Below are positions 47,701-58,988 of a stretch of DNA of 64,000 bases, in pieces. The notes below the pieces were generated by a model. It was given only the letters and a program-made list of their open reading frames with translations. It was not told where the DNA came from and did no database searches. The stretch spans positions 14,162,857 to 14,226,856 of the forward strand of contig NC_088178.1 of the NCBI RefSeq assembly GCF_028769735.1. Reading direction: 5' to 3'. This stretch comes from Zonotrichia leucophrys gambelii. Its lineage: Eukaryota > Chordata > Aves > Passeriformes > Passerellidae. How positions within the stretch are numbered: the first letter of the stretch is position 1; the number at the start of each line of letters is the position of its first letter. A program made the position numbers and the translations under genes.

Positions 47701-50700
47701 CCAGGACATAGAATGAGTTTCACTTTTAAGAAGTACAAGAAAAATATCTCAAAAGCCTTTAGTACATGAGGGAACGTAACACCCGATTGCTCTCCCAAGC
47801 AATCCTAACAGGACTCCCAAGATCCCAACAACCTCCCAAGACTCCTAACAAAAAGTTTTCTGTAGGTACTTCTAAATTAATTGAGATTGCAAACAGAGGA
47901 TAAGTAAATAGACAAAAGAACCTAATTATTTATTATAATTATGGCAAAATCCTGCTATAGGACTCAATTCATATTTTTAATACTACTCAACTTCATACAA
48001 AAAAGAAAAGCTCTCAGAAAAATTATTAGAATTAAAAAAACCCCAAACCAGTAGATGCATTTTCATGACCCTTTAGCTAAGACCCAGCCTAACCTCTCTC
48101 CTTTGACCAAAACCTGAAGTAACTAGTCCCTATCAAGCTTTTGAAACATGAAATCTTCTCTCTGAAAAATTGCATAAATAATTACAGAGAAAAGCATAAC
48201 AAGTATGGTGGTGACTATCACACGGACACAACATTTATGTACCAGAAAGTAAAATTAGATTGTTTACATTTATATTTATCTATCTACTTTTCAATTCAAG
48301 AACTACCATTGTTTCCAGTTGCCATGCCAAAACTTGTAAATTTGTCTGTAATTATAGAGCTGGCAGCAGTTTATAAGCTTCACTATTAATATGAATACTA
48401 AAGACCAGACCACACATTCACAGCTGAAAGAAACTCAACAAAAAACTCAGGATCAGATAATTTTTAAAGAATACAATCCTCACCAAACATGACAGAGAGA
48501 AAAGGTCAAAGAATTCAACATGCTAACAAGCTAAAAATAAGTGAATAAATGTACTCATAAACCCCAACATTTTAACATAATTTTGAGCAAGACTGAAAGT
48601 CTACCTGACTACCAAAAGTAATGGAGGTGCTCAAGAGGTTTTAGCCAAAGAAAGCAGCAACTTCTTTTCCATCTTCACCATATGCATTCTGTTCAATCCA
48701 TTGCTATCTAGAAGTCTTGCAATGTTAGACTACAGAAAATTGCCACATATTTATTGCTTTCTAAATAACAACATGTTAAAAATTACTGGCTTAGGAGTTC
48801 TGATAACTCCACCATTTACTACTGTCTTACCTACAGCTAAAAGCCTTTTCCTCTTACTCAAGTATAAATAGGTGGAGAAGGAAACTAAAATGTCATTTTT
48901 AACAGTGGCAATTTAAGGAGATCACAAAATCCCTAAAATTACTATATTGTACATGTTAATTATTTCTGTGACTAATTTCTGTTTCCCTCATTTCCCTAAT
49001 TAACTAAAGTTAATCAGATTTTTCAAGCCAATTTTTGCCAACTTCATGAAAGACATTTAAAATCTGTACAGAATAAGGTATTTAAATATCTTCAAAACAG
49101 CTTGTATGAATTTATTCAAAATCTAGCCCTCTAAAAGTGTAACATTCAGACTTCACATCAGTAGTTCCCCTGAAGGTGTAGAAATATTAAAGAATAGAAA
49201 ATAGAAATTAACGAAGTGAATTTATTTGTTTTGGATCTGCCCTTTCCTTCCTCCCCCTTAGTTACATGCTTTTCACAGACTGAGCATGGATGGATTGGAA
49301 GCAGAAAGGGGAAGAGCACAGAGAGGAGTGCAGCCTTTCAACTTCTTCAGAATGGCTTATGTGCTCCAAGCCAATGACAGCTCCACTCTCCTTACCCACT
49401 GCTCTGACCCACATGACATTATGTTAAATATAAGGAGTATTATGTTAAATGAACAAACCATTTTCTTCTAACTTCCCTCAATACTGAGAAAAACCAAATT
49501 CAAAATTAATACAGCTTACATACTTGTTAAGCTGTACAGTAAGATAGCTAAAAAATTAATTCTATTGAAAAAATTGTGTGAAAATTACATTTTGTGTAGC
49601 CTTTTTTTAATTCAAAGCTCGAGACTTCATATGACAGATTAATCAATTCTATATCACTTAGGTAAAAGATGCCAAACACAGCAAAGTAAACCAGATATGT
49701 ATTCATGACTCTAATTTTTAGTAATGCTTTAGTGTTTGCTTAACTTTCTATCAAACACTGATAGTTTAAAATACATATCTTTAGACTATTTTCCATTATT
49801 TATGAAAAATAGTTACTTATTTCAACCAAGAACATACACTTGGTTCTCACATTGTGAGTGCTAAAAAAATGGGACTACAGTTCTATGAATTTACTGAAGT
49901 ATGGAAGTAGAATGTACTGATAGAAAATTTCAACCCATTATATGCCATATATTTTAAAAAGCCCTTCAAACCCTAAAGAATTCTCATACACACAAAAAGA
50001 GAACTTACTCTACTAGCAGTAGCCCACTTTGAACTTAAGTCATAAATTTTTGCATCTAACCTCATATGCAAGAGCCAAGATCAACACTGGTCCTCTTAGC
50101 TAAATATGAAGTCAATCTACTTGAGTAAATGGATTTGCTTTAATGCTAAGATAAATTCTCAGTAATCAAATAGCTGGGAAAATAACTAGCAAAGTAATGA
50201 ACTAAAAAAAAAAAAATGCCTTGACAAGGAGCTGAATCCAACTGCAAAAGGATCAAAAACAAACTGGATACAAACTGACCACTCCCACGGTAAGAATTAG
50301 GAAGGAAAGAAGAAATTTTTGAGTAGAATATTTAACACAAACAATGTGTTACACCTTAGAGACCCTGAACGTGGTCTTCACATGCAATATACTCTGCCTT
50401 CAATTCTACATTTAGATTTTCAGGTCAGAGCACATGAAAATACCAATGTAATCAAAGAATCACGAAACTAAAACAGAATGTAGATATGCAACAGAATAAA
50501 CAGCTAAGTAATGGAAAGTCACCATGCAAGTAATTAGTTGCATAGATGACTTGAAGAAATTTTACAGTTTAGAAAAACATGCACCACTTCAAAAGCATTC
50601 TATTTCTGCAAGGAAATAATTTATTTCATTACTTGGGATTATCAGATTTTAAGGTACTAAAGGATTTAACATCCAGAGTAAAACAGTTCACAGTTTGTCA

Positions 50701-53700
50701 ACTTTTAGGACATATGTATGCACTGTGATTTAGAAACAAGAAAGGGTATTCTACTTACTTACCTCACCAGGATGCAATCTATCCCAGTTTTCATTAATGT
50801 AGGCCATAAGTTCAAGCTCCGAATCAAAATATTTCTTTTTATGAATAACACTTAGGTTGTAAAGGCATAGATGTGCTATATCTACCCTAGAATATTTGAA
50901 TAAAAAAAAACAGAGAAAACAAGTATTTTTCTTCCAATTGCTTTCCTTTGAAACAATTTAGTAGAAAAGATATTAGCATTATACAGGTGGAGGAACACAA
51001 AGCCCAACTTAAGACACTCAATCCAGACAAAACTGTGAAGTCTCCTGCAATTTCTTTTCAAATGATTCCTTCTGTTTTGCATCTCATTTCTGCCTCATCT
51101 CATTGTCACGATATTTTTTTTAACTCCAAAACTGGTCGGGACCATGGGATATGTAAGTAAGTCTGAATTCATAATTGAATGTATCTGTTTTGAAATCATG
51201 CAAGTATTTTGGTGAATTAACATTTAACAAGGTAATTTCCACCATGTATCTGTTAGCACTAGGTATATATCCACTAAATTGGATATAATTTCTATTACAG
51301 ACTAGTTCCATTATGTCTATTCAAGGAAACTTTTATAAAATGTATCAGGATGCGTGCGCTGGTGCTCAATATGTTTGGCTTAGCAGGATCCTAAACCTGC
51401 AAAAACCATTTAACTTCGATATCACAATCTTCACATACACAAAAAGTGAGTAGTTGCTTGTCACTGCACTGAATGATCCCAGGATTGAATCCCAAGAGCA
51501 TGCAATCACAATATATCTCTACCCTTACAGATAAGCTTTGAAAGAGATTTATCCCTGATCACACACACAGCAAGAAGGACTCAGGAAACAGCTCAAGCTA
51601 ACAAGCAGATTTCCTTTTTAGCAAGGAAAACCAGAACATCAGAAAGAAAAGCAGAGCATGTATCCAATCACTCTTTTTTTAAAAATTCATACTTACCATC
51701 TCAAGGGTAAACGTTTGAGGTATTCTGGTCCAGAACTGCAAACTGAGCAAATGAACGTATAAAACCTAAAAATACATACAAATGTATATGTACACGGGTC
51801 TGGGTGATGGGTGTTCATACACACAGTGTTTAAACACCCTGATCATGAAAAAAATGAATGTTAAGCAAGCTAGAAACACAGCCATGTAGTATTTGTGAGT
51901 CCTTTTATTCTTTACTTTAGCAACTTCTGTAATCTGCACTGATACCTACTGGGCCAGATACAAGGTACCTCTTGAATTCATCCTGCTACCACCGCTTCAC
52001 TCTGCCTGAGGAAGTCCTCACCCTGTGACTGTATCAGTTAAGATGCTCTGTAATGTGCCCAGCACAAAAGTGCAAATCTGCATTTTAAGGACCCATACAT
52101 TCCTGGGTCCTAACTCAGTTCCTTCATACAAGCATTCCAGAAAAATTCCCACATAAAATGATAACAAATAATGAATGAAATGCTCTTTGATTCTCTTCTC
52201 ATTTTCCTTTCATCTACTGCAAGTGCTCAAAGTTCCTCTTTAAAAGCACAGACCAGCACTTTTGTTTGTCTGTTTGTCCTAACTCCTCACACACGAACAG
52301 AGTTGCACCTATTGTATAAAGGATTCCCACACAAAGTAAAGGCAGTACCAGCTGCAATCCAACTCTCCACTGGTCACCTCTCCACCACCCACCACTGCAT
52401 CCTGTTCAACTGAGATGAAGAACTGCATTTTCCTGGCACCCAAACACAGGCTGCCTTGTGTATAAACTTCTACTCAAAACTCAAGCCCTCTTTGAAAAAT
52501 ACTGCTGTGTTATGGATGCCCCAATAAAAGCTCATATGTGAGATTTCCCTCCTATTTCAAATAAATACAACCCACCAAATACAGCTTAATTTTCTTACCT
52601 GTCACCAAAAAGCATTGGCTTTTGGAGGCACTGCACACAAGCCTCATGAAACCACTGTTTACATTTGCAGCACTGCAACATCTTTAGATACCAGCTTCAA
52701 CAACAGAAAGAGACACAAGATGTGTTTTAAAAGTTACTGAAAATTGTTTCTTCGTTATATTTAAATTAAATACAAGAGATCTTGTGACCCAAACTGATTT
52801 GCACAGTTTATAAAACAGTCATCTCTATGGATATTTCAGTAACATTTAGTTCCATAATGAATTACTGGGAAAGACAGAGAGGAATAATAAAAGACAGCCT
52901 AGTAAAAGAATTAATTAAATTATTACATTAAGAAAAAAACCATTTAATTTACTCTCACATCCACCTTTTAATTCTCAACAGGAATTAAAGAACTCCATAG
53001 GAGCTCCTTCTGACATACTAGATTTAGCTTCCTCGTTACTTTCTAAAGCACAACACAACTCTGCATTAAGTCACAAACATTTGTTCTGGGGATCCAACTA
53101 CTTGAATCCTCAAAAGAAACCTCATAGTTTACACCCTTTCCTTTTTCAGCTTCTCCCTTGAGAAAGGGAACCATGCAAAGCTGACAGCCATGTTTGTTCA
53201 AGTCTCAAACCAGAGCTCTGTCCTGCGTGTACACCCTCAAAAACTTTGCTTTTTGTGGGACTCTTTACTTGCCTTGACCTCAAATCTACAATGCTATCTT
53301 ATTCTTTCACTCATTCATGCAGACACCAGAGTACTCCTCTCTACCTGCTAAAGAAGTCCTGGTTTTGCCTTGTAAAAAAGAACCAGCAGAGGACTCTGTG
53401 ATGCCATAAGAGGGGAAAAAAAAATCTTTCCTCTGCCAGTCACTGAAAACCAGGATATGACATTATGGTAGAATCAGAAAGCTGTCTATTCAAACAAAAT
53501 TTAATAAACTAATCTCTAGGTACATTTATTTTTGTGATTTATGACAGAGCTGAGTTAACATCTGAAAAATTCTGCCTAGAATTGCAAGATCATCAACAAA
53601 CAATTTCATCCAGACTCAACACATCAAAAGTAGCAAGACAAAAAGATTTCTTGCTCATTACAGAATGTAGCGTGCTGATCTGTGATGGCTACATAACAAT

Positions 53701-56669
53701 TAAAACAAACCAAAATATTTCATGGGAGAAGAAAATAAATTAATGTATTTCCCACCGTGAGACACTTCACAAATGCACAGAGAATTCAAAATCCCACTTT
53801 GCATCCAGTTTCTGATATGTACACACAACAGCAACAAAAACTAATGAGTTCACAAGGAAGTCTAGAAGAAAAGAGTCCAAGTTTGGAGCTGCAGTAGAGA
53901 AAAGTTCTTACATATTATCCATTTACTTACTCTCCAGGTCCTCCACAATAGCAGTAGCACTGCTGGACGTTGGTTTTATGACCTGCATCCCACTCAAGGT
54001 CTGTTGCATTATATGGTAACGTTTGTTTCATGACTTGCAGTGCTTTGGCATTTGGTCCTTTCTTAAGTGCACCACCTCTCTGGGCCAGAACAGATACAGT
54101 AGTTTACAAACACCAGTCATGCATATCTGAAATTTTCAAAGCTTTTCATTTGATTGTAGAAAGGTTTTCATAATTTTCAAGTTAAATGTTTTCAGGTGTA
54201 TTTATGTTTTATACTAGCATGTTTGTTTAAGAGTGTAATATTGTCAATTTCTAAAACAGCATTACTTCTCAACATACAAAATTTGAGTTCAGATCAAAGA
54301 TAAAAAAGAAATCACTGAAAATATGCCATTTCTTTTTATTGTTTCAATTTCAAAAACATAGATGCATGCAATATGAAATGTATGAACTTTTTTTTTCTAG
54401 AAACACACCTTGGTTGTTGTTGCAAATACACACTGTCGACAGAGCCATTTATCATCTGAATCAATCACGCTGGAATCAATATTTGGTGTGTGACACAGCT
54501 GATGGTAACCTGGATGAAAAATGATCAGGAAACTGTTATTAAAATGACAAAAGCTTACACAGAATTAACTGTGTTGCCAGAAGCACATAACTTAATGCAA
54601 CTATCAGGCATTATTCACAATTAAGTGCCAAAAACCTGAACAAAAAGATTGGTAACACATTCAAAATGGTCTTTTAAGTTTTCTTAGTAGAAAAAAATAA
54701 TCTTGACTTACAGAACAGGTGTTAGTCACTTTAACATGGATTATCATCTTTCACTGAGCTGTTAATAGCCACTAAGGGCTACAAAATTTAAGATCAGTTG
54801 AGCAGTCAGTCATAGCCGGGCAAATATCCTCCTTTGTGAAACAAATCAAAACACCTTTTAAAATGCAGTAAATAGAAAAAAAAAATCTAGTTACCTTGCC
54901 CACATTTATCACATATAACCATTTCATTTGGTGCTTCTGAATACTCTTCCTGACATATTGTACAGACCATTTCCCCACTCTCAGTGGCTCCTAGACAAAG
55001 ATGAGATTGTGATTTTTTTCAGATTACATCTGCAGTTTAAACACAGTTACCACATGTACAGCCTTCGGCATAATTTCACTTACAGATGCAAGCATTGTAG
55101 AAACACACTGTTACAGTGACAAACTTCTTAATAAGAACATATTCAGACACTTTGTACAGACTGTGTTATAAATATTTATATCACATACGATAAGCTATCA
55201 GATATCTACAGGCTTTGTATTGCCTACTGACTATGCAATCCATGGTTCCTCAACATCAACAATAAAAATCCAGTAACTGAATAAAGAATGCAAATTTAGG
55301 CTAAAAATACCCAAAAATAAATACTATCTGAGTTGGAAGAGATCCATAAGGGTCATCAACCTGAAATTTTCCTCATACTCATTTATTAAATTTTGATAGT
55401 TAGGATGAATGAGTCAGATTATAAACTAGTACTACACAGTAGAACAGCATTTTTTGCAAGCTTCAAGAAATAAAGCAGTTGATTTTTTTTGCTATTACAA
55501 CACAAAGCTTTTCCTTTAAGTAGACATCAAGAATCTTAAACATCAAGAATCAACAAGAGCCAGAGCAGATTTCCATTGTGTTTGTACAACGAGGAAACTG
55601 TAACTGATTTTCAGAAGAAATTATCATCTATGCTTCATCAGCATTAGGTTATAAAAACATTAACTACTATGGAAAGGTCTGAAAACCAGTAAGGGATTAT
55701 ATGATGGGTGCCTCACTTGATAACGACACATTTCTTTATATCACATGAATACTCCAAAACCTGTAATGGTTTCTCATGGGCAACAGTTATGGTGTTCCTT
55801 TAAAGTATCCAAACTCTGCTCAAACATAAGATTCACCAAGCTTTCGTTTCTTTCCATATTCTGTCGTTTCAACTGAAAACAGTACAAAGAATATAAACTT
55901 GGTGTAAATTAGGGCCTGGACTTTTCTGTTAGGGCAGAGAACTAATCCACCCCCACCCAAACAAACTCAAATGTGATTATTTTTAGAAGTGATTATTTTT
56001 AGAAGATTATTTTTTTCTCCACCTCACTCATCATGTGAAAACAAACAAATGCCCAAAACAAAACAGTAACTTCAATGACAGTTGTTTGAAAACATTTTTC
56101 TTATTTGTTTAATTTTTGTTCCTGGTTCACATTAAATTATATCACTCTTTAGAATTAAAGAATATTATATAATAATCTTTTTTAACAGATACCAGTAATC
56201 TAAACAAATAGGATACCAAACAAGGACTACTTCATGGAAGTTCTTGCCTGTTTGTATGTCCTTCCAGAGAACCCAGGATTTGGAACTGTCTTCAAATATA
56301 ACAAAGCAGTTCTGTTTCAGTTTGTTTATCTGAAAGACAGAAATACAGTGGAAGCCATGAGTAAAAGCACGAAACAGAAGAATGTATTTAATACTACATA
56401 AGTGAGCCAATAATACTGCAATTTTCAACAGTATGCGGCACTTTAAGACTCCAGTGAAGTTAAAAAATGTGATTACCTTTTTGATAGTTCCAAGATAAAA
56501 CAAGCCATCTGACCATCTAGCTAGGACATCCTGACCTTCCTCAAATTTACAAAGTGGCTTTTTGGCTTTCTGTCCATCATGGACCGAGTGCTTGGCCAGA
56601 GACGCTGAGCTCTTGTGGCTGCGGCGTGAAGGAGAGCGCTTCTGTGAATTTCCCACCGCCGCGGAGTCT
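44434..56669 (-). CDS. MTF2: MTF2 (PCL2), Polycomb-like PRC2 accessory protein, all coding exons except the first five bases
   Basis: Nuclear subunit of PRC2.1. It recruits EZH2-SUZ12-EED to CpG islands and reads H3K36me3. Fourteen exons join in phase to 1777 nt; with an upstream exon ending ATGAG (as in human MRDS) the protein is 593 aa, the human length. A Tudor domain (about 44-95) holds [20 protein letters not shown] and [11 protein letters not shown] with its aromatic cage residues. PHD1 (about 102-157) runs from [10 protein letters not shown] to WLCRQCVF with its Cys/His ligands. PHD2 (about 200-258) holds [20 protein letters not shown] and HEACVQC. The winged-helix DNA-binding extension follows ([20 protein letters not shown], then [18 protein letters not shown]). 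The C-terminal chromo-like SUZ12-binding domain ends [14 protein letters not shown]1 and PHF19 are excluded by the C-terminus. The gene converges on TMED5, as in mammals. Confidence 0.97.
44781..44930 (-). repeat. Three 50-bp tandem copies carrying the 3' splice site of the last MTF2 exon
   Basis: Copies at 44781-44830, 44831-44880 and 44881-44930 differ at only three positions. Read on the minus strand each holds the pyrimidine-rich tract, the AG acceptor and the first eight exon-like bases (TTTATCTG in the real copy, TTTGTCTG in the other two). Confidence 0.97.
45689..45793 (-). CDS. MTF2: MTF2 coding exon 14
   Basis: 105 nt, residues 441-475, Ser/Thr-rich ([13 protein letters not shown], then [11 protein letters not shown]). 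Acceptor aaaacag, donor ATAG|gtaaca. Confidence 0.95.
45927..45985 (-). CDS. MTF2: MTF2 coding exon 13
   Basis: 59 nt, residues 422-440: [12 protein letters not shown] (human ENPTLDLPCSIG). Acceptor acttag, donor TTGG|gtaaat. Confidence 0.93.
46142..46250 (-). CDS. MTF2: MTF2 coding exon 12
   Basis: 109 nt, residues 385-421: [20 protein letters not shown], an AT-hook-like GRPPGP, then YTRKMI. Acceptor ttctag, donor TCTG|gtaagg. Confidence 0.95.
46895..47065 (-). CDS. MTF2: MTF2 coding exon 11
   Basis: 171 nt, residues 328-384: [20 protein letters not shown], then [15 protein letters not shown]. The basic loop contacts CpG DNA in the family. Acceptor catctag, donor TGAG|gtaaaa. Confidence 0.96.
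47443..47510 (-). CDS. MTF2: MTF2 coding exon 10
   Basis: 68 nt, residues 306-327: [20 protein letters not shown]. Acceptor ctttacag, donor CTAT|gtaagt. Confidence 0.96.
50763..50886 (-). CDS. MTF2: MTF2 coding exon 9
   Basis: 124 nt, residues 264-305: [20 protein letters not shown] to WDRLHPGE, part of the winged-helix CpG-binding extension. Acceptor ttctag, donor TGAG|gtaagt. Confidence 0.96.
51697..51765 (-). CDS. MTF2: MTF2 coding exon 8
   Basis: 69 nt, residues 241-263: [20 protein letters not shown], the end of PHD2. LRW here is LQW in human. Acceptor tttttag, donor GATG|gtaagt. Confidence 0.96.
52599..52694 (-). CDS. MTF2: MTF2 coding exon 7 (PHD2)
   Basis: 96 nt, residues 209-240: [20 protein letters not shown] to PMLFGD. 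Acceptor gttgaag, donor ACAG|gtaaga. Confidence 0.96.
53931..54079 (-). CDS. MTF2: MTF2 coding exon 6
   Basis: 149 nt, residues 160-208: [19 protein letters not shown], then the first PHD2 ligands CYCYCGGPG. Acceptor ggcccag, donor GAGA|gtaagt. Confidence 0.96.
54409..54509 (-). CDS. MTF2: MTF2 coding exon 5 (PHD1, second half)
   Basis: 101 nt, residues 126-159: [19 protein letters not shown], then [13 protein letters not shown]. Acceptor catccag, donor CAAG|gtgtgt. Confidence 0.96.
54895..54990 (-). CDS. MTF2: MTF2 coding exon 4 (PHD1, first half)
   Basis: 96 nt, residues 94-125: [19 protein letters not shown], then CDKCGQ. Acceptor gtctag, donor CAAG|gtaact. Confidence 0.96.
55325..55365 (-). 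mobile_element. Short CR1-like 3' relic
   Basis: The plus-strand text gagttggaagagatccataa followed by gggtcatcaacc resembles the reverse complement of the CR1 tail. It is short and diverged, in MTF2 intron 3. Confidence 0.4.
56248..56329 (-). CDS. MTF2: MTF2 coding exon 3 (Tudor, second half; GC donor)
   Basis: 82 nt, residues 67-93 plus one base: [16 protein letters not shown] to WKDIQT. The donor is ACAG|gcaaga, a GC site. No GT lies nearby and the phase into exon 4 is exact. Confidence 0.93.
56477..56669 (-). CDS. MTF2: MTF2 coding exon 2 (Tudor, first half)
   Basis: 193 nt, residues 2-66, from [17 protein letters not shown] to LYLG/TIKK. The acceptor is ccccctcag|AGACTCC (56669/56670), or two bases further in. 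The open frame continues upstream to an ATG giving MVTCC, but this is intron read-through. Donor AAAG|gtaatc. Confidence 0.93.
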
Positions 56670-58747
56670 CTGAGGGGGCAAGCAGGACAGCAGGTAACCA
56701 TGACTGGCTTAAAGGAACCACTGGAAATACCAGCACAACAACTCCAGGCAGCAAGAGACCTGCTTGTCTTTTGTAACTTTACACATCTTTAGTAGCAGTG
56801 CCTCTGCTACTAACTAAGTGCACAATTTCTGAAAGGAACAAGTTAATAAAAGAGAAGTGTTCTAGGAAATCAACAAATGTAAATGAGGATGGGGATGCTC
56901 ATCCTCAGCTCAGAGATTCTTCATAAAATCACCAGAAGCATTGAAAAACACATCAAAAACATTCAATACAGGATTACTTATACAAAACTCAAATCACTGC
57001 CAGTTTTCTAGAATTCCAAGGAAGCTAAAAAGATGCCAATTCTAACAGCATTACCTTGGTTGGAAGAGTACAGCTTGAGCATTATGCTGGCTCAAGGTAC
57101 ACTGAGGTACCACCAACACAGAACCATGCAATGCCACTAAGCATTGCTGTAGAGCTTTCCAGCACAGGAAGAATTTCTACATGTGGAATTTCTTATGTAA
57201 AATCAATTTTCCTTCTTATTTTCCACCCTTACTCTAACAGAGAGGAAAGAAAAACAACAAATTGTGCAACCTTCCTTCACATATGAAACCCAAAATTGTA
57301 AGTTAGTTGTATCAATAAGCATCTTTGCTCATACATTCCACAACATATAGTCTATCTACATGTAAGTGTGGATATGCTTTAATATCAGACTAGCTGTCAA
57401 ACACTACACTTCAATTAAAGCAGTAAAATACAGAAAGTTATAAAACAGGACCACAGATTGCACAAGGCAGAATTTCCCAAGTAATACTCAGAATCTGAGA
57501 CTACGTAATACAGTTACAATTTGTGTACCCAAATGTATTTTCTCTAGAAACTGCAGGTATGTGTAACTAGGATGCAAACTGTCAGGGAGCAGGGAATCAA
57601 ACAGGACACAGTCAATTGAAGAGCAGTTTCTCCTCACTCAAGATATATTAGGTACATTATCAGCACCAGAAACATTTGAATTAATCTCAAAGCATAGACA
57701 AAAGCAGTAAACTAATTAGTGCCCCATATAGTTTGAGAACTGCTATACAGATATTTGAGAAGTTGTTCCACAGCTTCAAGGAGAAAGGAATCGTCCCTCT
57801 AAAGAGTTTACTACTCACAATATGACAATAAAACTGGAAAGGTAATGGCTTCAAATACCACACTAAACAGTTTAAACCAAGGTTAGGCACAAGAAAATCA
57901 GCTGCTTTAAGCATATTATAATCTATGTGACATTTAACAATGACATGACAGTAAGAGCAGCTATAATGGGCCTCTGGCATCCTCATGCACAACTGGGTCA
58001 CCACTTTTAAGTCCTGCTTGATCCCAAACACAAAAATATTCAGATGGGTGACTAGGGAAGACCAGAGGACCAAAAAAATCCTTTGGCTTGTTTCACAGCT
58101 GACACCTTATCACTTCATCTGACATCCTTCATCCCTGCATCAGAAAATTAAACTGTCTTTTCCATCTTCTTTCTTCATGGTGCAAGTAACAATGTTCAGA
58201 CCCAACATCCTGCCAGATTTCCCAGATAAACAATCTTACCAATTCTGCTGCTTCTTACACAAAAGCTGATTCAAGTTACTGCTACTTTTCCTCAGCTCTA
58301 CTCTAAACCTCCGAAAAGTGACACAGGACACATGCAGCATTCAAAATAGGTTTACCATAGCAGAGTGGCAGCCCAGGACACTTCTTGCTTTCTTGGCACT
58401 AACATCTGGTTTACAACCAGGTTGACAGAACTCCCCTCAGAGAGGTTCAAATACTTTCTTTCAAAAATTTTTCTGGGGTTTAAGACCCTAGGAAAAGCTA
58501 GGTTAGCCTAGAAATAGGTAGCTGTTCCTGCTACAAGGCAGGAAAGTTTATTCTTCTTTTCCAGTACTTGAAGAAATGCGTGAAAGATCTTGTACCAAAT
58601 ACACAAAAAGATGCAAATTCATTTATCAAAAACAGTACAGATTGTCACTTTAAAAACAACTGTGAGCTGTATTTTTAAAAAAGTCTTCAAAAGCATTTTT
58701 TAAAGTACAAAAGTTTGGCTCACAACACCACTGAAGCACAACAAAAA

Positions 58748-58988
58748 AAAAGTGCATCATTTATTGACACAAACCAGTTAAATGAATCTATACATTCACT
58801 TATACAACAACATAAATGCACAACAGCAGCTTCAGCCCCTGAAGAGCCCTGATAGCCAGCAAAGATGTGAGCCAATAAAGCAGGCACTTCTCCATTGTCC
58901 ACACTGCTCTCTTTGTGAGCGATGGCAGTGCTGAAGTGACAAGTGAACAGTTCATGAAGCAGCTCCTGCTGTGGCACTTCATGGTTTA
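58748..58988 (-). other. Possible cryptic terminal exon in MTF2 intron 1
   Basis: On the minus strand, acceptor cctattttcag|TGTCTGAG is followed by about 210 nt of GC-richer sequence. AATAAA (gtgtcaataaatgatgcac) and a T/GT-rich tract come next. Open frames run through it in two phases, neither of recognised family. It may be an alternative last exon, a retrotransposed 3' end or chance. Confidence 0.3.

Noticed and set aside
56165..56701. A 178-codon open frame starting MVTCC as an intronless MTF2 start.
   Set aside because: It reads from intron 1 through exon 2 and into both neighbouring introns. Exon borders with proper splice sites and human-like joins explain it better.
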